Shown here: piece after piece, positions 1 through 5,631 of the stretch
Numbering within the stretch: the first letter of the stretch is position 1
Layout of the letters: each line of letters starts with the position of its first letter
Source of the DNA: an uncultured Clostridia bacterium
GTDB taxonomy: Bacteria; Bacillota; Clostridia; Christensenellales; Pumilibacteraceae
DNA length: 6,471 nucleotides
Assembly: GCA_947588325.1 (NCBI GenBank)
Contig: CANPYH010000076.1
Span: 1 to 6,471 of the forward strand
Direction: 5' to 3'
The notes under the pieces: generated by a model
What the model was told of the DNA's origin: nothing
Seen by the model: the letters and a program-made list of their open reading frames with translations, nothing else
Databases searched by the model: none
Position numbers and translations under genes: made by a program

Positions 1-44
1 AGGGGGGGGGCTGTCACGCCAACGGCGTGACTGAGGGGATTGTC
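1..44. repeat. End of a probable dispersed palindromic repeat, cut by the window edge
   Basis: A run of nine G is followed by a perfect 8-bp hairpin: GTCACGCC (13-20), loop AAC, GGCGTGAC (24-31). Then comes TGAGGGGATTGTC. From memory, intergenic repeats in gut Clostridia share this layout: a G-rich arm, CTGTC, a variable stem, GACTGAGGG and ATTGT. This would be the right half of such an element. The hairpin is seen directly; the family assignment is recollection. It does not look like a terminator, because neither strand has a T-run after the stem. Confidence 0.45.
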
Positions 45-370
45 CTGTCAGTTACCCGAATAGCAATTATGTACTCAAAAAAGCGAAAATATATTAAGCA
101 ATAACCTTTTTCTCAACTCGATAACTCGAGCGCGGCGGAGAGCGCCGCGCCTACTGTAAATGTGGGGAGGGGAAATTGTCAATGTCAGCCACTCGAGATG
201 TAATGCTATACATTACGTCGTAAATATTACAACTGTAACAGTCGGGGAAGGATGGGGGATATGCGAAATTCATAAAAATTACTCTCCGATTGCGCCGGTT
301 AAAAGCTGAGAGTTAATTGTGAGCCGATGTTTCTAAAGTAATGCAAAAGCCACACATAAATAACATAAAT
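45..370. other. Gene-free stretch with short hairpins
   Basis: I find no supportable gene in these roughly 330 bases, which lie beyond the terminator of the leftward regulator gene. The stretch is mostly AT-rich and contains several dyads. These are a GC-rich 8-bp hairpin at 130-150, a 9-bp stem with one G-T pair (197-205 with 211-219), a short palindrome ACTGT-A-ACAGT (232-242), and an imperfect stem AATTACTCTC (277-286) with GAGAGTTAATT (308-318). None has a clear T-tract. It could be decayed mobile or repeat DNA, or hold an unrecognised small RNA; nothing seen decides this. Confidence 0.5.
130..150. repeat. Perfect GC-rich hairpin in AT-rich DNA
   Basis: GCGCGGCG (130-137) pairs perfectly with CGCCGCGC (143-150) around a 5-base GAGAG loop. 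It stands out sharply from its AT-rich surroundings. No T-run follows on either strand, so it is not an ordinary intrinsic terminator. Its role is unknown. Confidence 0.6.
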
Positions 371-409
371 GGCAAACAAAAACCCACAGGAAAAATCGTC
401 CGTGGGTTT
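371..409 (-). terminator. Intrinsic terminator of the XRE-family regulator gene
   Basis: Read on the minus strand, AAACCCAC (409-402) pairs with GTGGGTTT (387-380) over 8 bp. A further GGA/TCC pairing is possible inside the loop. The T-tract TTTTTGTTTGCC (382-371) follows directly. It begins about 40 bases after the regulator's stop codon at 449 and points the right way to end that leftward transcript. Confidence 0.85.
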
Positions 410-448
410 CGGATTCAATACCTATAGAATATCCGCTGAAGGTAAGGC

Positions 449-769
449 TTAATTCTCCTTGCCCGCGAAAGCGTCGATGATCGTTCTGACAGACTTCTTG
501 TCTCTGTCCTCGAGCCGTCTGTACTTGGCAATGACGGATTTTTCGTCGGTAGACAAGTAGTCGGTATCCTCGTCATCGGAGAAGAATTGAGCCATGGTGA
601 TACCGTAAGCTTCGCAGATGCTTCTGAGGGTGTGCAGAGAGGGGAGCGTGCCGCGGCTGAACATATGCGCGATAGTGGACTGGGTCAATTCCGCTTCCAT
701 GGCAAGTTTGTTGACCGACCAACCGCGCTCCTTTCTCATCTTGTCGATTTTTTCCAATGTTGCATTCAT
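449..769 (-). CDS. XRE-family helix-turn-helix transcriptional regulator
   Basis: Predicted 106-residue cytoplasmic DNA-binding protein. Residues about 5-63 form a typical HTH_3 (Cro/CI-type) domain: WSVNKLAMEAELTQSTIAHM carries the helix-turn-helix, and LPSLHTLRSICEAYGI plus FF fits the helices that close the domain. An acidic hinge (DDEDTD, 65-70) leads to a short charged tail containing LSTDEKSVIAKYRRL, common in small clostridial regulators; this tail may serve dimerisation. No enzyme or ligand domain is present. The ATG at 769 is the first in-frame start and keeps the whole domain, but I see no clear Shine-Dalgarno sequence before it (ATAGAATAATAGTACT). A dyad over the likely promoter suggests autoregulation. 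No toxin partner adjoins it, so a toxin-antitoxin role is unsupported. Its target genes are unknown. Confidence 0.85.
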   Translation of the reverse strand: MNATLEKIDKMRKERGWSVNKLAMEAELTQSTIAHMFSRGTLPSLHTLRSICEAYGITMAQFFSDDEDTDYLSTDEKSVIAKYRRLEDRDKKSVRTIIDAFAGKEN

Positions 770-781
770 AGTACTATTATT

Positions 782-803
782 CTATAACATATATGAATTA
801 TAG
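782..803 (-). promoter_or_regulatory. Candidate promoter and operator of the XRE-family regulator gene
   Basis: A perfect 6-bp inverted repeat, CTATAA (782-787) and TTATAG (798-803), flanks a near-palindromic CATATATG core. On the minus strand it contains TATAAT (802-797), a good -10 hexamer about 28 bases from the ATG. No convincing -35 hexamer lies 16-18 bases further upstream. A dyad over the -10 is where an autoregulating Cro/CI-type protein would often bind; that binding is inferred. Confidence 0.4.
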
Positions 804-958
804 TAATAACGCATATGTCGATAGAAATAAGCGAATTACCGCAAATTTAATTACATTTGTGCGTATTTTGTGACAGAGTATGTCGCGCAACAATTTTTTT
901 CGACATTTACGTTTCAACCCTATTACTTTTCCGTATATAAGCTCAAGCGGCGGAGCGT

Positions 959-1486
959 TCAGGCTTCTGCGGACATTATAGCCCGTCTTTTGGCGAGGGC
1001 GGAGGCAATACCGCCCGCAATCGCCTCGGCGACGGATATAACGCTGCCCAGCCGAACCTCGGAAAGAGCCTTCGCTCCTCTGTCTTTGGGTGCGACGATC
1101 CCGACGACGGAGATATTTCCCACTCTCGGCAGAGGCTTACCCGTAGCGGCGGCGGGGCAGATACCGCGCGGAACGACCCGCACTTTCCCGATATCGGTGT
1201 GAGCGCCCACTGCGGAGTCCACAGCGATAACGAAGGCTCTCGGGTGACGCCTTGCGATAACCTCCGCCACTTCGCCGACGTTAAGCGCGTTGACGGGGGA
1301 GCGCAGATCCCCATACACCGCCACGCCCCGCCCCGCAAGCATGTGCCCGACGAGGGGACCGAGGCAGTCTCCCGTAACCCTGTCGCTGCCGATAGAAAGC
1401 ACGACTATTTCGCCGCCGAGCGGTGCCATGCGCCATACCGCCGAGGCGACATATTCCTTGATATCCGAAACTATTTCCGTAACCAT
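959..1486 (-). CDS. yyaC: YyaC-family putative spore protease-like sporulation protein
   Basis: 175 residues, close to the usual size of the YyaC (DUF1256) family, which is related to the germination protease GPR that degrades small acid-soluble spore proteins. The family hallmarks are all visible: SIGSDRVTGDCLGPLVG (31-47), GDLRSPVNALN (59-69), VIAVDSAVG (86-94), and a conserved C-terminal half with VRVVPRGICPAAATGKPLP (102-120) followed by VGNISVVGIV (122-131). Asp-35, Asp-40 and Asp-90 lie in the conserved blocks and could be active-site acids by analogy with GPR; this is inference. There is no signal peptide, fitting action in the cytoplasm, probably in the forespore. The start at 1486 has AGGAG 11 bases upstream (1498-1502). 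The gene is divergent from the unknown gene at 1683. No clear terminator separates it from the regulator gene 189 bases downstream. In Bacillus the gene is sporulation-associated but its exact function is not settled. Confidence 0.9.
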   Translation of the reverse strand: MVTEIVSDIKEYVASAVWRMAPLGGEIVVLSIGSDRVTGDCLGPLVGHMLAGRGVAVYGDLRSPVNALNVGEVAEVIARRHPRAFVIAVDSAVGAHTDIGKVRVVPRGICPAAATGKPLPRVGNISVVGIVAPKDRGAKALSEVRLGSVISVAEAIAGGIASALAKRRAIMSAEA

Positions 1487-1632
1487 ACCCCGATTATCTC
1501 CTCATATCCGAGGTAATAAACGGTAAAAGCGGAAATAACCAAACGATTTTGTAACGGCGATTGCCCGTTAATTATGCGTAAGGCGAGCGGATATCCCACA
1601 ACACGAGCAATATTCCCGCATTCTGTCAATAT

Positions 1633-1661
1633 CCGACAGCGTTTATCATATAAACTATAAT
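1633..1661 (+). promoter_or_regulatory. Sigma-A-like promoter of the unknown gene at 1683
   Basis: CCGACA (1633-1638, four of six consensus bases) and a perfect TATAAT (1656-1661) are separated by 17 bp. Transcription should start near 1668, giving a 5' leader of only about 15 bases that is mostly the ribosome binding site GGGAGGG (1673-1679). A short dyad, CTGTC (1623-1627) with GACAG (1635-1639), overlaps the -35 and could be an operator. Confidence 0.65.
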
Positions 1662-1682
1662 AGCGATAAAGCGGGAGGGCAT

Positions 1683-2771
1683 ATGATATACGAAAAGAGA
1701 CTGTTGGTACTCGGCGGCGCGGAGAAGGGTTGCCTTCGTATGGAACGGACTGCGGCGGGAGTTAATTGCGCGCTATCCTCAGCGGCGGCGGGCGAGCGCG
1801 TGATCGTACTGCGCGACAGGACTAACTTCTTCAACTTCGTCGGGCAACTCCGCGGTACATACAGGTTTGCGCTCCCGCCCTCGCTCGACTTCGATACCCT
1901 CGTCGCCATAGTGGGCGACGCAAGCGGCAGACTGCTTATGAGCGGCGGGTTTCGCCGTCCCATGCCCTGGAAGAGCAATCTCGAGGACGACCTCGCCCGA
2001 GCAATCCGCGCGCTGGGTATCAAGCCCTCACCCAAGCAAAATACGCGGGACATCGAGAGCTACTTTCTCGATATCGTTCCAACCGACTACGACGATACGC
2101 GAGTAGCAGAGGTTAATTACTACCGCTCCAACCTCACCGAGGACGGAGAGAGGGAGAACGAAGAGAGGGAGGACGTGCGGACTGCCGAAAACGAAGGCCC
2201 CGACCGCATGCCAAAAACTCATGCCGATATATCCACACTAAAGCCCCGCGCCACTGACATACCGCCCGCGCCAAACCCTCATGCTACCGATATACCCACG
2301 CCAAAGCCCCATGACAATACACCGCCCGAACCGACTAAACAGCCCGAGGCGAAAGCCGATAGCGAGCCGAGCGAAGTGGCGGGCACCGAAGCAGAGCCTC
2401 TCTCGGACGGCGACTTTTCCACCGAGCGGACGGTGGGCGAACTTCCGCCCGTCTCCTTCTATGAGACCATAAAGGAGCAGGTGGAGCGGCTGTTTACCAA
2501 AAACGAGCGGTACGAGCGCCTCGAACAGCTGCTTCCCGAGTCGCGCTGGATAAGGGTTAATTATGACGCACGGGGAAAGTACTACCTCGTCGGCACGATA
2601 GGGGATCCCGTTCGCTATCTGTGCTACGGCGTTCCGGGGGAGTACTCTCCCACGCCCCCGCCCGAGCTGGTGGGTTACTGCCAGTGGTTAGCCGCCGACG
2701 GGAACGACCCCGCGGGAAAGGGGTTCTGGATAATGTACCAGGACGGCGTAACGGGTAAGTCGGTGCTGTAA
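1683..2771 (+). CDS. Two-domain protein of unknown function with a Pro/Glu-rich repeat linker
   Basis: I do not recognise this 362-residue protein. There is no signal peptide or membrane segment, so it is probably cytoplasmic. Residues 1-115 form a compact, likely beta-rich domain (LLVLGGAEKGCLRMER, GQLRGTYRFALPPSLDFDTL, AIVGDASGRLLMSGGFRRPMPW). Residues about 150-258 are a disordered linker rich in Pro, Glu, Asp and Thr, containing about 10-residue repeats. Residues 259-362 form a second domain that opens with a helix (YETIKEQVERLF). It then has an aromatic-rich part with GKYYLVGTI, RYLCYGVPG, GYCQWL and GFWIMYQDGVTG, which resembles the C-terminal region of uncharacterised clostridial proteins I have seen, though I cannot name the family. 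The ATG at 1683 has GGGAGGG just upstream and its own promoter. It is transcribed alone, between divergent yyaC and a terminator at 2912-2953. The layout suggests two folded modules joined by a flexible tether; no reaction can be assigned. Confidence 0.85.
   Translation: MIYEKRLLVLGGAEKGCLRMERTAAGVNCALSSAAAGERVIVLRDRTNFFNFVGQLRGTYRFALPPSLDFDTLVAIVGDASGRLLMSGGFRRPMPWKSNLEDDLARAIRALGIKPSPKQNTRDIESYFLDIVPTDYDDTRVAEVNYYRSNLTEDGERENEEREDVRTAENEGPDRMPKTHADISTLKPRATDIPPAPNPHATDIPTPKPHDNTPPEPTKQPEAKADSEPSEVAGTEAEPLSDGDFSTERTVGELPPVSFYETIKEQVERLFTKNERYERLEQLLPESRWIRVNYDARGKYYLVGTIGDPVRYLCYGVPGEYSPTPPPELVGYCQWLAADGNDPAGKGFWIMYQDGVTGKSVL
2220..2309 (+). repeat. In-frame tandem repeats encoding about 10-residue Pro-rich units
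   Basis: Inside the linker of the unknown protein, three degenerate units read HADISTLKP, RATDIPPAPNP and HATDIPTPKP (residues 180-209), followed by a looser HDNTPPEP. The DNA shows the same periodicity of about 30 bp, with repeated CATGC/CGCGC, GATATA-like and AAAGCCC blocks. Such repeats can change length by slippage or recombination, so linker length may vary between strains; that is inference. Confidence 0.7.
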
Positions 2772-2911
2772 GGCGTGCGGCTCCGCTTTGGACGGCAGGC
2801 ACGGCGCACCCCGAACGCACGGCGCACTATCGGGTGCGGTAGATCAGCGCCGTGAGCGGCAGAGACTTGACCGCGATAGTGAGAGGAATAATGCGCCGAA
2901 ATAGTGTAAAA
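2772..2911. other. GC-rich spacer with an inverted repeat after the unknown gene
   Basis: The sequence between the stop codon at 2769-2771 and the terminator is GC-rich and non-coding. It carries a direct repeat ACGGCGCAC (2801-2809 and 2819-2827) and an inverted repeat, CGCACCC (2805-2811) with GGGTGCG (2832-2838). The inverted repeat may fold in the 3' end of the mRNA. No gene is supported here. Confidence 0.4.
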
Positions 2912-2953
2912 ATGCGGCTTTACTCGGAAAAAAAGGGGAAGCCGCGCTTTTTT
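2912..2953 (+). terminator. Intrinsic terminator after the unknown gene
   Basis: GCGGCTT (2914-2920) pairs perfectly with AAGCCGC (2939-2945) around an 18-base A-rich loop. GC and six T (2948-2953) follow. It lies 140 bases after the stop codon and just before the lipoprotein promoter, so it probably separates the two transcription units. The A-run upstream of the stem would allow weak action on the other strand too. Confidence 0.75.
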
Positions 2954-2998
2954 GCGTGACTTTCGGACAAAAAAATTTGCGCCGAGTTGATATTATAC

Positions 2999-3027
2999 TT
3001 GACTGTTAGCCCGCCTTATTGTATAAT
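2999..3027 (+). promoter_or_regulatory. Near-consensus sigma-A promoter of the lipoprotein gene
   Basis: TTGACT (2999-3004) and TATAAT (3022-3027) are exactly 17 bp apart, differing from the vegetative consensus at one base. Transcription should start near 3034, leaving a leader of about 57 bases before the ATG at 3091. This also rules out the in-frame TTG at 3019 as the start codon, because it overlaps the -10 region. The promoter predicts strong vegetative expression. Confidence 0.85.
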
Positions 3028-3068
3028 ATTCGGGATAACGCTATCGGTGCGCCATGCCCGAATAGCGT
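3028..3068 (+). promoter_or_regulatory. Interlocking inverted repeats at the start of the lipoprotein transcript
   Basis: Two perfect 7-bp inverted repeats overlap in alternating order. The first is ATTCGGG (3028-3034) with CCCGAAT (3057-3063); the second is ACGCTAT (3038-3044) with ATAGCGT (3062-3068). The first begins immediately after the -10 hexamer and spans the expected start site, so it would act mainly as a DNA site. The second lies within the transcribed leader and can form an RNA hairpin. A regulatory role is inferred. Confidence 0.45.
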
Positions 3069-3090
3069 AAACACGGAGAACTCGATATAC

Positions 3091-4962
3091 ATGAAGAATA
3101 AAGTCAAATCGATACTTCTTATACTTGCGGCTGTTGCGCTGTTCTTTTCCGCTTTTTCGCTCTTTACCGCTTGCGGCGACAAGCCCCTCGGCGTGGACGA
3201 AAACAGCGTCGTATATTCCAACGGCGGAACGGTCGTCGAGTATGACGGCTACGTATACTTTATAAACGGCATACCCACTTATACCGACGACAGCGGCGAG
3301 ACTAACAAAGAGGGCAACGTAATCAAAGGCGGACTTTACCGCGCCAAGCTCGTTCCCGATCACGGCACCGTCGCCGAAGAAGCCGCTCTCGAAAAGAACC
3401 TCGTAAACGGCGAGATAGACAACAATGCGGATAACCTCGGCTCCGTCCTCGACTTCGAGTATGAGAAGTGGAACTATATCGACCTCGGCGAATACACGAT
3501 AGGCACGGAGGACGGCAGTGAGGAAGCGCTCGTTATGGGCGAGGACGGCAAACTCCACCAGAACATCGTTCCCATAAACGGCGAGCGTTCGGAGTACCGC
3601 ATAGCCGTCGAACCCGTGGTTAACAAGAAAATAGGCACCTCGGGATATAACAGAGGGGGCTTCTGGATCTATGACGGATATATCTTCTTCGCTTCTCCCG
3701 AGAACGGACACAACTCCTCGGGCGACGTGGACTATAACAGAGACGCATTCTATTGCTATGACCTCAACGGCGGCTCGCTGACCAAGATCAGATCCGCGAC
3801 CGAAGTCAACGCATCCATTCCGTACTCCTTCTATAAATACGGCGACAGCGTATATCTCGTAACCTATGAGTCCTATTACGCCAGCGCCGACGACGAAAAG
3901 AAAGAGATTAAGACCAACTACATTCTCTCCACCGCGATTAAGAACGGCAAGGCGGGCGAGACCAAGGAAATAGTCACGGGCGCCAGCGGCGTATACTTCA
4001 CCGACCGCACGACATACGATCCCAAAGCGGCGACCAACACCGCCGAGGACTATGTATACTACACCCGCACCATTGACACCGACGGTTTCACTTCGGGCAG
4101 TACGACCATCGAGATGATCGCGCCCGACGGCACCACGCTTGCGGATAAGATCGGCAGAGAGGACAAAGCTACCGAGGAGACGGCGAGCATAATCGCTTCG
4201 AGCACGAGCGGCAACGTTCAGATCGAGGGCGTAGCGGGCGGATACCTGTACTACCGCATGCCGGGTAACGACGGCAAGACCCGCCTCGAATATACCAACC
4301 TCTTCGCCTTCCTCAAAATGTACGACGAAAATGCGGCTGTGGATAAAGCTTATATGGGGACCCTCCTTCCCGACGTTTCCGCATACACGTCCTATCTTCC
4401 CATTGCGGGCAAGGGCGGCGCGTTTGTGATAGCGACGGCGTCCGACGGCGTGTATAACCTCGGCGTTATCGACGGCGTAGTGAACAAGCCTGTGCTCCTC
4501 GCAGAGGGCAGTATGACCGTTCTCGGCGAGCATGACGGACAGGTGTTCGCAACGCTCGGATCCATGCTCAACTCTTTCAATGCGTACGTCCGTCCCACGG
4601 ATATACAGCAGACCCTCACTTCGATAGGCATCGACCGCAACCTCAACTTCGATACCTTCAAGCTCGACTTTTTCGACGTTCGTAAGGCGAGCGGGGAAGT
4701 GACTAATTCATATATCTCCTTCTTCGGCGAGTATCACGCCGCCGCGCAGAACTACATGCTCATAGCGCAGACCAACGTCAAGTATAAGGACGGACAGGAG
4801 ATACGCGGAGTAAGCATACCCCTCGGCAAGCAGACGGACAGCGAACACAGAGTTGTTCAATGCTATGACGACACCTGCCTCAACTGGATGCACGACCACT
4901 CGAGCTGGGATACCTCTCAGAGCACGGGCGACGAGGAAGAGGAAACCGAACCGACGGAATAA
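3091..4962 (+). CDS. Secreted lipoprotein with propeller-like YxYF repeats
   Basis: Predicted 623-residue lipoprotein anchored on the outer face of the membrane. Residues 1-27 are a lipoprotein signal peptide: KNKVK, a hydrophobic core, then LFTA-C with Cys-28 as the lipidation site (Phe at -3 is less common but tolerated). The mature part has short recurring beta motifs typical of DUF5050-like clostridial surface proteins: YDGYVYFINGIP (51-62), YDGYIFFASP (194-203), EDYVYYTRTI (319-328) and GGYLYYRMPG (383-392). These suggest a beta-propeller-like fold; the family name is from recollection. The C-terminus holds two Cys (591, 596) near a His-rich WMHDHSSW stretch, then a very acidic tail (GDEEEETEPTE). 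I chose the ATG at 3091 because it begins the signal peptide, has GGAGAA 10 bases upstream (3075-3080), and the longer TTG start lies in the promoter. It is transcribed alone from a strong promoter. Its ligand is unknown; enzyme activity is not indicated. Confidence 0.85.
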   Translation: MKNKVKSILLILAAVALFFSAFSLFTACGDKPLGVDENSVVYSNGGTVVEYDGYVYFINGIPTYTDDSGETNKEGNVIKGGLYRAKLVPDHGTVAEEAALEKNLVNGEIDNNADNLGSVLDFEYEKWNYIDLGEYTIGTEDGSEEALVMGEDGKLHQNIVPINGERSEYRIAVEPVVNKKIGTSGYNRGGFWIYDGYIFFASPENGHNSSGDVDYNRDAFYCYDLNGGSLTKIRSATEVNASIPYSFYKYGDSVYLVTYESYYASADDEKKEIKTNYILSTAIKNGKAGETKEIVTGASGVYFTDRTTYDPKAATNTAEDYVYYTRTIDTDGFTSGSTTIEMIAPDGTTLADKIGREDKATEETASIIASSTSGNVQIEGVAGGYLYYRMPGNDGKTRLEYTNLFAFLKMYDENAAVDKAYMGTLLPDVSAYTSYLPIAGKGGAFVIATASDGVYNLGVIDGVVNKPVLLAEGSMTVLGEHDGQVFATLGSMLNSFNAYVRPTDIQQTLTSIGIDRNLNFDTFKLDFFDVRKASGEVTNSYISFFGEYHAAAQNYMLIAQTNVKYKDGQEIRGVSIPLGKQTDSEHRVVQCYDDTCLNWMHDHSSWDTSQSTGDEEEETEPTE

Positions 4963-4987
4963 GCGTTTAAGTTTGTCGAAAACGCTT
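4961..4987. repeat. Inverted repeat overlapping the lipoprotein stop codon and the rplM -35
   Basis: AAGCGTTT (4961-4968) pairs perfectly with AAACGCTT (4980-4987) across an 11-base loop. It begins in the TAA stop codon of the lipoprotein gene and its right arm shares two bases with the TTGACA of the rplM promoter. No T-run follows, so it would be a poor intrinsic terminator. It may protect the mRNA 3' end, limit read-through or be a protein site. No other terminator is visible between the genes. Confidence 0.5.
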
Positions 4988-5014
4988 GACAAAACCGAGA
5001 CGTTATAATATATT
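4986..5014 (+). promoter_or_regulatory. Sigma-A promoter of the rplM-rpsI operon
   Basis: A perfect TTGACA (4986-4991) is followed after 17 bp by TATATT (5009-5014, five of six matches), placing the start site near 5021. A perfect TATAAT at 5004-5009 is only 12 bp from this -35, too close to pair with it. Strong expression is expected for a ribosomal protein operon. Confidence 0.7.
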
Positions 5015-5020
5015 ATTAAG

Positions 5021-5110
5021 GATTTTGTTCGCTTTGCAGACATGCCCCGTTTGCGAAGCGGCGGATAGCGAGGGCGTAGCGTGAAATGCGCCCGCGCAAT
5101 GAGGAATAAA
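5021..5110 (+). promoter_or_regulatory. Structured rplM leader, candidate L13 autoregulatory element
   Basis: The predicted leader of about 90 bases can form two hairpins. The first pairs CGCTTTGC (5030-5037) with GCGAAGCG (5053-5060), 8 bp with one U-G pair and a 15-base loop. The second pairs GGGCGT (5072-5077) with GCGCCC (5088-5093) and ends 7 bases before the ribosome binding site GAGGA (5101-5105). Firmicutes are known to carry an L13 leader (Rfam L13_leader) in this position, through which L13 is thought to repress its own operon. Placement and structure fit; I cannot verify a match to the Rfam model by eye. Confidence 0.5.
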
Positions 5111-5620
5111 ATGGAAAAGAAAACGAAAACGACCGAAGCCGTTCCCGCAACAAACGCAAGCGGTAAGACGGTCATGGCGACCAAAGTCGCCTCCAAGAAA
5201 GGCACTCCCGCATACGTCGAGAGCAAGTGGTATGTCGTCGACGGCGACGGTATGCCCCTCGGCAGACTTGCGAGCCAGGTCGCTGCGGTACTTCGCGGCA
5301 AGAACAAGCCCATCTTCACTCCCAATGTCGATTGCGGCGATCACGTTATCGTCATCAACTCCGACAAGGTTATCCTTACGGGTAAGAAGCTCGACGAGAA
5401 GATGAAGAGAACGCACTCCGGCTACATGGGCGGACTTAAAGAGAAATCGTACAGAGAGTATATGGCGAACGACTCGGATAAAGCCGTTTACGACGCGGTT
5501 AAGGGTATGCTTCCCAAGACGGCACTCGGCAGACAGATGCTCAAGAAACTTCGCGTTTACAAGGACGAGAAGCACGGACACGAGGCTCAGAAGCCCGAAA
5601 TGTTAGAGTTGGTTAAATAA
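5111..5620 (+). CDS. rplM: 50S ribosomal protein L13, with N-terminal extension
   Basis: L13 binds 23S rRNA early in assembly of the large ribosomal subunit. The core is clear: WYVVDGDGMPLGRLAS (40-55), LRGKNKPIFTPNVDCGDHVI (61-80), HSGYMGGLK (102-110), and the family signature VKGMLPKTALGRQMLKKLRV (130-149) ending in HEAQKPE. From the ATG at 5111 the protein has 169 residues, against about 140-150 normally. The excess is an N-terminal Lys/Thr/Ala-rich tail of about 25 residues. I chose this start because GAGGA (5101-5105) sits 5 bases before it. The GTG at 5081 and ATG at 5099 are less well placed, and the ATG at 5174 (giving 148 residues, normal length) lacks a clear ribosome binding site but remains possible. 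The gene is followed after 11 bases by rpsI, the standard bacterial pairing. Confidence 0.95.
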   Translation: MEKKTKTTEAVPATNASGKTVMATKVASKKGTPAYVESKWYVVDGDGMPLGRLASQVAAVLRGKNKPIFTPNVDCGDHVIVINSDKVILTGKKLDEKMKRTHSGYMGGLKEKSYREYMANDSDKAVYDAVKGMLPKTALGRQMLKKLRVYKDEKHGHEAQKPEMLELVK

Positions 5621-5631
5621 GGAGGGAGGTC

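Noticed and set aside
449..769. Antitoxin of a toxin-antitoxin pair
   Set aside because: No toxin-sized gene adjoins the XRE-family protein, and the flanking sequence on both sides is non-coding.
870..1338. Overlapping frames on both strands within yyaC
   Set aside because: They show no family motifs, while the minus-strand frame 959-1486 carries the full YyaC set of conserved blocks.
3019..3090. Longer start (TTG at 3019) for the lipoprotein
   Set aside because: It overlaps the TATAAT at 3022-3027 and lies before the expected transcription start, and it would bury the signal peptide.
3016..4533. A 505-codon open frame on the minus strand opposite the lipoprotein gene
   Set aside because: It lies in exact codon register with the lipoprotein gene, so its stops would arise only from TTA, CTA or TCA in the sense strand, codons this gene avoids. 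Its translation is a low-information, Val/Ala/Arg-rich sequence without domains, while the sense strand has a promoter, ribosome binding site and signal peptide.
5004..5009. Perfect TATAAT as the -10 of the rplM promoter
   Set aside because: It lies 12 bp from the TTGACA, too short a spacer; TATATT at 5009-5014 gives the proper 17 bp.
5003..5581. A 192-codon minus-strand frame opposite rplM
   Set aside because: It is also in codon register with a clear ribosomal protein gene and is explained by the same codon avoidance.
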